From JAGXLC01 sp964472385 (lineage in GTDB: Bacteria > Bacteroidota > Bacteroidia > Bacteroidales > UBA12077), in contig CAYYLT010000072.1 in assembly GCA_964472385.1 (NCBI GenBank), positions 1 to 13,182 of the forward strand: a DNA stretch of 13,182 nt. Direction: 5' to 3'. The notes beneath the pieces are model-generated. The model did not search any database and was not told where the DNA came from. It saw only the letters and a program-made list of their open reading frames with translations. Numbering within the stretch: the first letter of the stretch is position 1; each line of letters begins with the position of its first letter. Both the position numbers and the translations under genes were made by a program. Shown in pieces: positions 7,612-13,182 of the stretch.

Positions 7612-8307
7612 ATGGAACAGGAAACAATTAAAATTTTGTTGGCTGAAGACGATGAAAACCTGGGGCTTCTTTTAAAGGAATACCTGACAGCTAAGGGATA
7701 TGCAGTTGACCTTTTCCCTGATGGTGTCGCGTCACTGGAAGCTTTTAAAAAGGAGGATTTTGATCTTTGTATTATTGATATTATGATGCCCAGGATGGAC
7801 GGATTTACCCTTGCCCGTGAAATTCGGAACCACAACATCACTACGCCTTTTATTTTCCTTACTGCAAAAACCCTACAGCATGATATCCTGGAAGGTTTTA
7901 GTATTGGGGCAGATGATTATATTACCAAGCCTTTTAGTATGGAGGAACTGCTTTATAGAATAAAAGCCATTTTGAGAAGATCATCGCCTGAAGAGGACAG
8001 CGAAAAAAACCGGCAAATCTATAAAATTGGTAAATACCAGTTTGATGCCAATAAGCAGATTCTTTCCATCGATGGGAATACAAGGAAACTGACCACCAAA
8101 GAAGCAGAATTGCTTAAGTTGCTTTGCAACAATAAAAACAGGATGCTTGACCGCAATTATGCGTTGCGTAAAATATGGGAAGATGACAGCTATTTTAATG
8201 CGCGAAGCATGGACGTCTATATTACCAAACTCAGAAAATATCTGAAAGAGGATCAATCTGTGCAGATCTTGAATGTCCACGGGAAAGGATATAAGCTGAT
8301 CACATAA
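7612..8307 (+). CDS. rprY: OmpR-family response regulator, RprY-like
   Basis: The 231-residue protein has an N-terminal receiver domain (about 6-120): acidic pocket AEDD (11-14), phospho-acceptor Asp56 in IIDIMMP, Thr84 and Lys106 in ITKPFS. The C-terminal winged-helix DNA-binding domain (about 133-230) has the OmpR-type pattern LTTKEAELLKLL and ends in a typical VHGKGYKL hairpin. It acts as the transcriptional output of the kinase just upstream (11-bp gap, same operon). It resembles Bacteroides and Porphyromonas RprY. Target genes cannot be inferred, although the next genes are a peroxide-defence pair on the opposite strand. No clear terminator follows. Confidence 0.88.
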   Translation: MEQETIKILLAEDDENLGLLLKEYLTAKGYAVDLFPDGVASLEAFKKEDFDLCIIDIMMPRMDGFTLAREIRNHNITTPFIFLTAKTLQHDILEGFSIGADDYITKPFSMEELLYRIKAILRRSSPEEDSEKNRQIYKIGKYQFDANKQILSIDGNTRKLTTKEAELLKLLCNNKNRMLDRNYALRKIWEDDSYFNARSMDVYITKLRKYLKEDQSVQILNVHGKGYKLIT

Positions 8308-8495
8308 ATCTATTGCTGTAACAGGTACGTATGGCTGTTGATCTGCTGGCAGATAAGATGAGTAGTGCTTTTGCCTTGCGCCTTTTTTCCTGATCATTTT
8401 TCAGGTGACAATCCGGGCATCCACTGAAAACCATGCCTTATGTTTTTGAATCCCTTGGTATATTTACAAAGGAACCGGTTGAAACAATTGTGCAC
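8308..8495. other. Intergenic region between convergent units
   Basis: This is the rprY-proximal part of a 309-bp gap. It has a small dyad (ATCTG with CAGAT, 8341-8354) and CCTGA/TCAGG (about 8390-8406), but neither is followed by a T-run on the plus strand. No open frame or RNA gene is recognisable. Confidence 0.4.
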
Positions 8496-8530
8496 AAAAA
8501 AATACCCTGCGAAATGATTCAACAGGGTAT
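8496..8530 (-). terminator. Intrinsic terminator of the peroxiredoxin gene
   Basis: ATACCCTG (8502-8509) and CAGGGTAT (8523-8530) form a perfect 8-bp stem with a 13-nt loop. Read on the minus strand, the stem runs directly into a tract of seven U (8502-8496). It lies about 90 bp after the peroxiredoxin stop codon. Confidence 0.82.
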
Positions 8531-8616
8531 GCATTGTTCTTGTCTGTTTGTCAAGTCAGACGCTATTGGTTAATCTTTCCGGTATTATGCGTCATAACGG
8601 ATAAGGCGAAAACAAT

Positions 8617-9276
8617 TTATTTGTTTTCTTTATGACAGAACCACCAGTCGTAGCAAGTATATTCATCAAGTCTTTTTTGGGCAGCTTTTTTATCCGTGGC
8701 CGGAGGAACAATGACCCGGTCTTTGATCAATTCATTATTGGGCCAGTTAGCCGGCATTGCAACGTTCTTCTCATCAGAAACTTGCAGCGCTTTTACTGCC
8801 CGGATTATTTCATCCATGTTTCTTCCGATCTCCTGCGGATAATAGAGGATCAACCTGATGATGCCCTTCGGATCAATGATGAAAACTGCTCTTACGGTTT
8901 GAGATCCTTTTCCCGGATGGATCATGCCGATTTTTTTTGAAATATCACCGTTAGAATCAGCAATGATCGGGAAGTTGATCTCTACATCCAATTTTTCCTT
9001 GATCCATTCATCCCATTTGATGTGGGAAAAAACCTGGTCAATGGATAAGCCAATAAGCTCGGTGTTGATCTGATCGAATTGATCCTTCCTTTTGGCAAAT
9101 GCGACAAATTCTGTGGTGCATACCGGCGTGAAGTCAGCCGGGTGACTGAAAAGCACAGCCCATTTTCCTTTGTAATCACTCGGAATACTGATCTTTCCTT
9201 CTGTCGTTTGTACGGTCATTTCGGGAAATTGATCCCCAATTAGTGGGAAACTGTTTGTTGATTCGTTTTTTTCCAT
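8617..9276 (-). CDS. Peroxiredoxin, Prx6 subfamily with C-terminal cysteine pair
   Basis: This 219-residue protein reduces hydrogen peroxide or alkyl hydroperoxides through a cysteine thiol. The peroxidatic site is PADFTPVCTTEF with Cys53. The C-terminal extension contains CYDWWFC with Cys208 and Cys214. The positions nearly match Cys50, Cys207 and Cys213 of the Aeropyrum pernix thioredoxin peroxidase, the archaeal-type Prx6 whose C-terminal cysteines take part in resolving the oxidised active site. No signal peptide is present, so it is cytoplasmic. It follows perR on the same strand with a 136-bp gap and has its own terminator. No TAnnTTTG promoter was seen in the gap, so it may be co-transcribed with perR or use a regulated promoter. 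Confidence 0.93.
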   Translation of the reverse strand: MEKNESTNSFPLIGDQFPEMTVQTTEGKISIPSDYKGKWAVLFSHPADFTPVCTTEFVAFAKRKDQFDQINTELIGLSIDQVFSHIKWDEWIKEKLDVEINFPIIADSNGDISKKIGMIHPGKGSQTVRAVFIIDPKGIIRLILYYPQEIGRNMDEIIRAVKALQVSDEKNVAMPANWPNNELIKDRVIVPPATDKKAAQKRLDEYTCYDWWFCHKENK

Positions 9277-9412
9277 GATACAGTAATTTTTAGATTCGTA
9301 ATTGTATTGATTGGCTCATAAACCCTTATTATTTTTTGTCACCTTTTTTCTGCAACCCGCAAGAGGTTGCGTATTCAGATATTTCTGGGGGATTTCCTTA
9401 CCATCATACCAC

Positions 9413-9832
9413 TTATTTCCCGTTAAATTCCCCTACAATATGCAATTTGAAATCCTCTACTTTAAAACCGGGAATGTTATGTTGGTTAAAATAATCATGA
9501 AGCAACCGCATGAGCTCATCATCGTGATAATCCGCTATCGTATTGGTCTTGTGGCAAAATATGTGATGATGTTTTTCCAGGATAGGATCATACCGCATAA
9601 CATCAGCTTCAGTTTTTATTTTGTTAATTAAACCTTTGTCAACCAGGATTTCTAAAGTTTTGTAAACGGTACCCAACGAAATGGATGGATGATTTGTTTC
9701 CACGTACTTTTTGACCATTTCAGCAGTAGGATGATTGTTGAGATTCATTATTGCCTCATAGACATATATCCTTTGCGGAGTGACTTTTAATCCGCTATCA
9801 GACAATTTCTTTTGAATCTCCCTGATCCGCAT
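9413..9832 (-). CDS. perR: Fur-family peroxide-stress repressor, PerR-type
   Basis: This 139-residue regulator has an N-terminal winged helix (about 1-80, with VTPQRIYVYEAI and SLGTVYKTLEIL) and a metal-binding dimerisation domain. Five residues fall exactly three positions before the regulatory metal ligands of Bacillus subtilis PerR: His34, Asp82, His88, His90 and Asp101. This includes the Asp that tends to separate PerR from Fur, so a peroxide sensor is likely. Of the four structural-zinc cysteines only one remains (Cys93); both CxxC motifs are lost. It has a strong ribosome-binding site and a Fur-type box in its leader, suggesting autoregulation. The neighbouring peroxiredoxin is a plausible target. 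Confidence 0.88.
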   Translation of the reverse strand: MRIREIQKKLSDSGLKVTPQRIYVYEAIMNLNNHPTAEMVKKYVETNHPSISLGTVYKTLEILVDKGLINKIKTEADVMRYDPILEKHHHIFCHKTNTIADYHDDELMRLLHDYFNQHNIPGFKVEDFKLHIVGEFNGK

Positions 9833-9840
9833 GTTAAATG

Positions 9841-9846
9841 CCTCCT
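9841..9846 (-). promoter_or_regulatory. Strong Shine-Dalgarno sequence of perR
   Basis: On the minus strand AGGAGG lies 8 nt before the ATG at 9832. It is a perfect anti-16S match and supports this start. Such sites are uncommon in Bacteroidota and in this window. Confidence 0.65.
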
Positions 9847-9849
9847 AAA

Positions 9850-9864
9850 TGAGAATTATTATCA
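9850..9864 (-). promoter_or_regulatory. Fur/PerR-type operator upstream of perR
   Basis: TGATAATAATTCTCA on the minus strand differs from the 7-1-7 Fur-family box TGATAATNATTATCA at one position. It also matches the PerR box TTATAATNATTATAA at 11 of 14 positions. It sits 18-32 nt upstream of the perR start codon, where bound repressor would block transcription, which supports autoregulation. Confidence 0.7.
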
Positions 9865-10087
9865 GATCGTACTTTTTATAAATTCACAACAAGTCTTAAG
9901 TTGTTTTGTTTACGTCAAGGATGTATTTATTATGGTTTTTATTCATAAAAGCCAGCCTTTTTTCTCATCACTCATACATACAATATCAGTATAAGTAATT
10001 AAATATAAGCAATTTAATTTTGTTCTGCATCAAGAAGGCTATGGTATCTCTTTCGGAAGGTCATTTGTAGATTGCCGGGGATAGATT
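9865..10087. other. Intergenic region between the HAD phosphatase gene and perR
   Basis: About 220 bp of AT-rich DNA that must contain the perR promoter and the end of the upstream operon. I found no TAnnTTTG element on the minus strand, no clear intrinsic terminator and no open frame worth calling. Confidence 0.4.
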
Positions 10088-10942
10088 TTAGTCAGCATCA
10101 ATTGTTTGCTTTACAGCATCGGTAAAACCGCATTGTTCATTGCTGCGGCAAGTAGGGTAGGATTTTTTCAGGTCTTCTGGTGCATTGTTTACTACAAAGC
10201 TCCATGCAGTATAATTCAACAGATCAAGATCGTTGTAATCGTTTCCAATACCCAGTGTTTGAGAAAGGTTAATTCCGGTGTATCTGCACAGCCATTCAAC
10301 TCCGTGTCCTTTGGAAACGCCTTCCGGTAAAACTTCTATCCAGATCGAAGCACCATCTAAAGGGCTGGTCGCCCGGATGATTTTTACACCCTGAATATTT
10401 TTATCCAATAATTCGCAGAGGTCATTTTTATTATTGGTAATGCCAATGATCTGGCAGGAATGCTGATAAGTTTCGGAATCCGGCGCCAGGGGCAAAGCAA
10501 AATTTTTATAAATCTCCAATCTTCTTTCAAAATCAGGGTTGTTTTTGTTGCTCCGATAATAGACAAATTTGTGGTTTTCCGGTATCAGTTCGTGGATCAT
10601 AAAATTGATACCGTCATCAATGAATATTCCGGCAATAAGCGCTACTTTCTCTTTAGGAAGATAATTAGAATGAATCAGCCTTTTCTTTTGCCAGTGAAAG
10701 ATACCTGCTCCGGAAGAAAATATCAGATAATCAATAGGCGTATCGGCATTAAGGTATTGGAGTGCTGAATAAAGGTTTCTTCCGGTTGCCACTACCCGAA
10801 GGATGTTGTAAAAACCCAGCTCCAGTAGTGTTTCCCTGTCTTCCTGGGCTATCTCTTGTCGGTCATTGAACAAGGTACCATCCAGGTCAGTAATAACCAT
10901 GCGGATGTTATGGCCTGTATCCTTAGAACTAAAAGATCTCAT
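10088..10942 (-). CDS. HAD-superfamily (Cof-type, class IIB) phosphatase
   Basis: The 284-residue protein is a haloacid-dehalogenase-fold phosphatase with all four motifs: DLDGTLF with nucleophile Asp19 and acid Asp21, VATGR with Thr53, Lys211 in PEGVSKGHG, and GNDYNDLDLL with Asp235 and Asp238. The C2-type cap lies between motifs II and III (about 75-205). Such enzymes hydrolyse sugar phosphates, FMN or pyridoxal phosphate. E. coli YbhA, of the same class, acts on pyridoxal 5'-phosphate, which fits the overlapping pyridoxal kinase gene. The start chosen (10942) gives a 14-bp overlap with that gene. The frame extends upstream to 11035 and a later ATG exists at 10900. The substrate is inferred from context only. 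Confidence 0.88.
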   Translation of the reverse strand: MRSFSSKDTGHNIRMVITDLDGTLFNDRQEIAQEDRETLLELGFYNILRVVATGRNLYSALQYLNADTPIDYLIFSSGAGIFHWQKKRLIHSNYLPKEKVALIAGIFIDDGINFMIHELIPENHKFVYYRSNKNNPDFERRLEIYKNFALPLAPDSETYQHSCQIIGITNNKNDLCELLDKNIQGVKIIRATSPLDGASIWIEVLPEGVSKGHGVEWLCRYTGINLSQTLGIGNDYNDLDLLNYTAWSFVVNNAPEDLKKSYPTCRSNEQCGFTDAVKQTIDAD

Positions 10943-11801
10943 AGCTGCTTGTTTGCACGGGAGCCACAAGGGTATCCAGTATGCGTTCCAATAAGATACC
11001 TTCTTTGGTGTCATAATCATATCCAAATGTAGCACGAACTCCCATGGTGGTAAACCTTACAGCTCTATCCAGCGCTATAGGTAAACTGTCTCCTTGGAGC
11101 AGCGATCCGGTAATGACACTTGCAAAAGCATCTCCGGTACCCGGATAATTTGCCGGTAAATAATTTACGGAAACTTTCCAGAATCTCTGATCCCTTTTAT
11201 TGTATGCAATCACCGAAGTGATGTTGTGTTGTTGGGTTTCAGGTACACTTGTGACAATGACAATCTGAGGTCCTTTTTCTGAAAGCTCCAGTATCCATTT
11301 TTTTATCTGTTCATGGGATATCTGTTTTGGAAACGGTTTTTCCAACAATAAGGAAGCTTCTGTGAGGTTGGGTGTGATAACATTGGCTTTCTCAATCAAG
11401 GATCGCATTTCTTTAACATGATTTTCTCCCAGGGGTTTGTAAATCTTTCCCTCATCTCCGATGACCGGGTCGATCACAACCAAAGGGTCGTCGTTTTGAA
11501 ACGAATCAATGAAGCCCTTGACAATCTCTATTTGCCGGTGTGAACCTAAAAAACCGCTGTAAATCCCATTAAAAGAAAGCTCTAGCCTCTTCCAGTGATC
11601 AATAATAGGGGATAGTTGATCGGTCAGATCAACAAAATGAAAATCCGCATATTTACTATGTGTCGATAATACAGCTGTAGGGAGGGGACAAACCTGTATG
11701 CCCATTCTGGACAATATAGGAATGATAACCGTTAACGAGGCCCTTCCGAATCCTGAGAGGTCATGTATGGCAGCAACTTTTAACACAGGTGATTTATTCA
11801 T
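10929..11801 (-). CDS. Pyridoxal/pyridoxamine kinase
   Basis: This 290-residue ribokinase-fold enzyme phosphorylates pyridoxal, pyridoxamine or pyridoxine with ATP, salvaging vitamin B6. Seen in order are HDLSGFGRAS (13-22, substrate side), IDPVIGDEGKIY (110-121), the TPNLTEA motif (143-149) and the anion-hole/catalytic motif PGTGDAFASV with base Asp224. This pattern fits PdxY/PdxK pyridoxal kinases better than ThiD, which is usually shorter. The gene starts 3 bp after the stop of the upstream hydrolase gene and ends inside the HAD gene, so the three genes form one transcript. Whether it is pdxY or pdxK cannot be settled here. Confidence 0.88.
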   Translation of the reverse strand: MNKSPVLKVAAIHDLSGFGRASLTVIIPILSRMGIQVCPLPTAVLSTHSKYADFHFVDLTDQLSPIIDHWKRLELSFNGIYSGFLGSHRQIEIVKGFIDSFQNDDPLVVIDPVIGDEGKIYKPLGENHVKEMRSLIEKANVITPNLTEASLLLEKPFPKQISHEQIKKWILELSEKGPQIVIVTSVPETQQHNITSVIAYNKRDQRFWKVSVNYLPANYPGTGDAFASVITGSLLQGDSLPIALDRAVRFTTMGVRATFGYDYDTKEGILLERILDTLVAPVQTSSYEIF

Positions 11802-11804
11802 CTT

Positions 11805-12347
11805 TTACACTATTTGGGCATATGCATCTGCACGGATCTTTATAAAATGTGTTTCCAGCTCTTCGTTAACGCCTTTCGCCCCTTCAATAACTTTTCCTGC
11901 CCAGTCAAGGTACGTTTTTTTCCTTTCTTTTGACCAGTTTTCAGGGGGATCTTCTATAATATCTGTGATATTACAGATTTTGTCGGCTATTTTGAGTTTT
12001 CTGGCTTCTTTGCTTAAAAAGGGGGCATGATCAATTTGCATTTGCTTGCGTTTATCAAAAGGCAGATCTTTATCATCAGAGACCTCCTGGACAATTTGCA
12101 ATACTTTATGTCCAAAATGTGCCTTGATCGTTTTGACCAGATATTCGTTTGTTTCTTTGTCTGTAACGGTGTCTTCTATAATGTCATGCAAAGCTGCGGC
12201 AGATAAAAGATGTTTGTCCAATTCATGAAATTGAATGAGCAGATTAACCACCTTTATGGGATGATTGATATAAGGAGTTTTTCTTTTACCTTTTCGGGTT
12301 TGCCCATTATGCCTGTGGGCAGCAAATTCAATTGCTCGGATGACCAT
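11805..12347 (-). CDS. Single-domain (p)ppGpp hydrolase, MESH1-like (small alarmone hydrolase)
   Basis: The 180-residue protein is an HD-domain hydrolase that resembles animal MESH1 and bacterial small alarmone hydrolases along its whole length. It has AAHRHNGQTRKG, YINHP with His29, AALHDIIEDT with His54 and Asp55, the stretch EVSDDKDLPFDKRKQMQ, and KIADKICNI with Asp122. His29, His54, Asp55 and Asp122 match the manganese ligands. It should remove the 3' pyrophosphate from ppGpp or pppGpp; MESH1 homologues can also dephosphorylate NADPH. No synthetase, TGS or ACT domain is present. ATG 12347 was chosen because the promoter at 12408-12440 places transcription start near 12400. The frame runs upstream to a TTG at 12410. 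First gene of the operon. Confidence 0.88.
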   Translation of the reverse strand: MVIRAIEFAAHRHNGQTRKGKRKTPYINHPIKVVNLLIQFHELDKHLLSAAALHDIIEDTVTDKETNEYLVKTIKAHFGHKVLQIVQEVSDDKDLPFDKRKQMQIDHAPFLSKEARKLKIADKICNITDIIEDPPENWSKERKKTYLDWAGKVIEGAKGVNEELETHFIKIRADAYAQIV

Positions 12348-12407
12348 TGGATCAATCAACGTGATACAGCTTTTCGGGGTTTTGTATTTCGCGTCTCTTA
12401 TACACCA

Positions 12408-12440
12408 CAAAAATAAATTCTTTAACCTGTATTATTCATA
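12408..12440 (-). promoter_or_regulatory. Promoter of the alarmone hydrolase-B6 kinase-HAD operon
   Basis: On the minus strand TATG (12440-12437), a 21-bp spacer and TATTTTTG (12415-12408) match the Bacteroidota consensus, with a perfect -7 element and one mismatch at -33. Transcription should start near 12400, leaving a leader of about 50 nt. The spacer largely consists of the repeat motif at 12421-12438. Confidence 0.6.
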
Positions 12441-12496
12441 TAAAGCTTTGTTTTGCCGCCTTGTCGCAGATGCACGACATGCTTATTCAGCAAACC
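12421..12496 (-). repeat. Dispersed repeat: module R4 joined to the 18-bp motif
   Basis: On the minus strand, 12496-12438 aligns without gaps to 12652-12710 on the plus strand, 44 of 59 bases identical by eye. Conserved parts are GGTTTGCTGAA and AGGCGGCAAA. It then runs directly into TGAATAATACAGGTTAAA (12438-12421), the 18-bp motif that ends R2 and R3. In this copy the material between R4 and that motif, present in the 12652-12867 copy, is missing, like an internal deletion. The operon promoter lies at its end. Confidence 0.75.
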
Positions 12497-12560
12497 TTTG
12501 GATAAATTGTAAATTATGCCATGAAAATACAAAATATTTTGAAGATATTCCACCGGATTT

Positions 12561-12592
12561 TTTGTATAATTGAAATACCTGGTCTATATTTG
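12561..12592 (+). promoter_or_regulatory. Consensus-perfect promoter with no obvious gene, followed by C9 tract
   Basis: TTTG (12561-12564), exactly 20 bp, then TATATTTG (12585-12592): a full match to TTTG-N19-21-TAnnTTTG. The next nine bases are all C (12593-12601), so transcription would start in or just after the tract. No credible coding sequence follows. It may be an upstream rRNA promoter, drive a small RNA running through the repeats, or be a chance match. Confidence 0.55.
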
Positions 12593-12643
12593 CCCCCCCC
12601 CGCATAAGCGATATATTTTGGCAGGCTACTCCTTGTCATTTTC

Positions 12644-12710
12644 TTATATAGGGTTTGCTGAAAAAGTTTTTATTACATCAGCTACGAGGCGGCAAATAGG
12701 AGCTGTATAT
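12644..12710 (+). repeat. Dispersed repeat module R4 with left inverted-repeat end
   Basis: TATATAGGGTTTGCTGAAAAA (from about 12646) is inverted, with one gap and one mismatch, at 12985-13004, so the two could be terminal inverted repeats of a 360-bp element. The following 59 bp align to the minus-strand copy at 12438-12496. It is non-coding, and a 78-codon open frame across it has no supporting feature. Confidence 0.72.
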
Positions 12711-12727
12711 AGATACTGCGAGCAGAA

Positions 12728-12867
12728 GCCAACGAAGCAGATGACCAAAAATTGGCGCACTCGGAAAAAATGTATGAAAATAGAATTTTTTGAACATAAC
12801 ACGTAAAGCACTAATTTTCTTATGTTTATAAATGTTCATCCATTTTTTATGAATAATACAGGCTAAA
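12728..12867 (+). repeat. Dispersed repeat, module R2, copy 2
   Basis: This is the inverted partner of 1640-1779 over about 140 bp, with a long exact match around 12840-12860. It ends with the 18-bp motif TGAATAATACAGGCTAAA (12850-12867). Confidence 0.82.
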
Positions 12868-12910
12868 GGCTAACAAAAAATATTTATGTTAAAAATGCAA
12901 GGCTTTTTAC

Positions 12911-13004
12911 GGATATTTGCTAAGAGGCATGCATTTTTGAAACAACAGTTATGTTTATCCTATTGATTTTAAGATTTTTTTGTATTTTTTAGCAACCCTA
13001 TATA
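12911..13004 (+). repeat. Dispersed repeat, module R1, copy 2, with right inverted-repeat end
   Basis: It aligns with the minus strand of 1794-1880, most clearly from about 12932 (ATTTTTGAAACAACAG) through AGCAACCCT (12991-12999). The last 20 bp are the inverted counterpart of 12646-12666. The rRNA promoter begins only 18 bp later. Confidence 0.76.
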
Positions 13005-13021
13005 AAAATATAGGTATAGAT

Positions 13022-13053
13022 TTTGAAAATTGGGAAAACAATTTATATCTTTG
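13022..13053 (+). promoter_or_regulatory. rRNA operon promoter
   Basis: TTTG (13022-13025), a 20-bp spacer and TATCTTTG (13046-13053) match the Bacteroidota consensus perfectly. Transcription should start near 13058, at a perfect 14-bp palindrome, CCGTTTTAAAACGG (13058-13071), that may form a 5' hairpin in the precursor. Confidence 0.85.
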
Positions 13054-13085
13054 CAGTCCGTTTTAAAACGGCTAATAAAATACAG

Positions 13086-13096
13086 GTTCTTTGAAA
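13086..13096 (+). promoter_or_regulatory. boxA-like antitermination signal in the rRNA leader
   Basis: GTTCTTTGAAA resembles the boxA sequence of rRNA leaders (E. coli TGCTCTTTAACA), where NusB/NusE bind. It lies between the promoter and the 16S gene, where a boxA is expected. Confidence 0.5.
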
Positions 13097-13167
13097 TTTT
13101 GAGATATTGAGTGAAAACCTAGCTGACAGACGACGGGTCAGGAACAGGAAAACATACAAATTTTTCT

Positions 13168-13182
13168 ACAGCGAAGAGTTTG
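13168..13182 (+). rRNA. rrs: 16S ribosomal RNA, 5' end only
   Basis: The window ends in GAAGAGTTTG, the conserved start of 16S rRNA (E. coli positions 6-15). The mature 5' end is placed at 13168 by counting back from that match. The rest of the gene lies outside the window. The upstream rRNA-type promoter and leader support the call. Confidence 0.85.

Noticed and set aside
8341..8354. ATCTG/CAGAT dyad as terminator of rprY
   Set aside because: The stem is short and no T-run follows it directly.
9352..9370. GCAACC/GGTTGC hairpin between perR and the peroxiredoxin gene as a terminator
   Set aside because: On the minus strand it is followed by an A-rich, not a T-rich, tract, so it does not fit an intrinsic terminator. 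It could still shape the RNA.
12570..12806. 78-codon open frame after the perfect promoter
   Set aside because: Its ATG would lie inside the promoter spacer, and the frame crosses repeat modules without protein-like features.

Overview
The window looks like a piece of a Bacteroidota chromosome, most likely Bacteroidales or a related anaerobic/marine order. Evidence: intergenic DNA is AT-rich; promoters fit the Bacteroidota form TTTG-N19-21-TAnnTTTG; most genes lack Shine-Dalgarno sequences; there is an IPExxxVDY-family protein; PurN is the Bacteroidota-type variant; and acpP-fabF-rnc runs divergently from purN, an order known from this phylum. The species cannot be named from this sequence.

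Layout, left to right. Positions 1-255 are non-coding and carry a dispersed repeat. A lipoprotein of unknown function (256-969, +) converges on purN (996-1568, -). Positions 1569-2121 hold two inverted repeat blocks and then the acpP promoter. A plus-strand block follows: acpP, fabF, rnc (overlapping fabF, apparently with a TTG start), an IPExxxVDY protein and an M42 aminopeptidase. Next is a two-component pair resembling RprX/RprY (6032-8307), with a promoter so close to the start codon that the message may be leaderless.

From about 8500 to 12440 everything is on the minus strand. A peroxiredoxin with C-terminal cysteines (own intrinsic terminator) lies downstream of a PerR-type Fur regulator that has a near-perfect Fur-family box in its leader; together they look like a peroxide-defence unit. 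Upstream of these is a tight three-gene operon: a MESH1-like single-domain (p)ppGpp hydrolase, a pyridoxal/pyridoxamine kinase and a Cof-type HAD phosphatase. This may couple alarmone and vitamin B6 turnover.

The right end (12441-13182) has no protein gene. It holds more copies of the modular repeat family, a consensus-perfect promoter with no obvious gene followed by a run of nine C, and then the promoter, leader and first 15 bases of a 16S rRNA gene. The repeat family is the least explained structure: at least four modules joined in different orders and orientations by two short shared motifs, in three separate intergenic regions. No tRNA gene, CRISPR array, intact transposase or prophage gene was seen.
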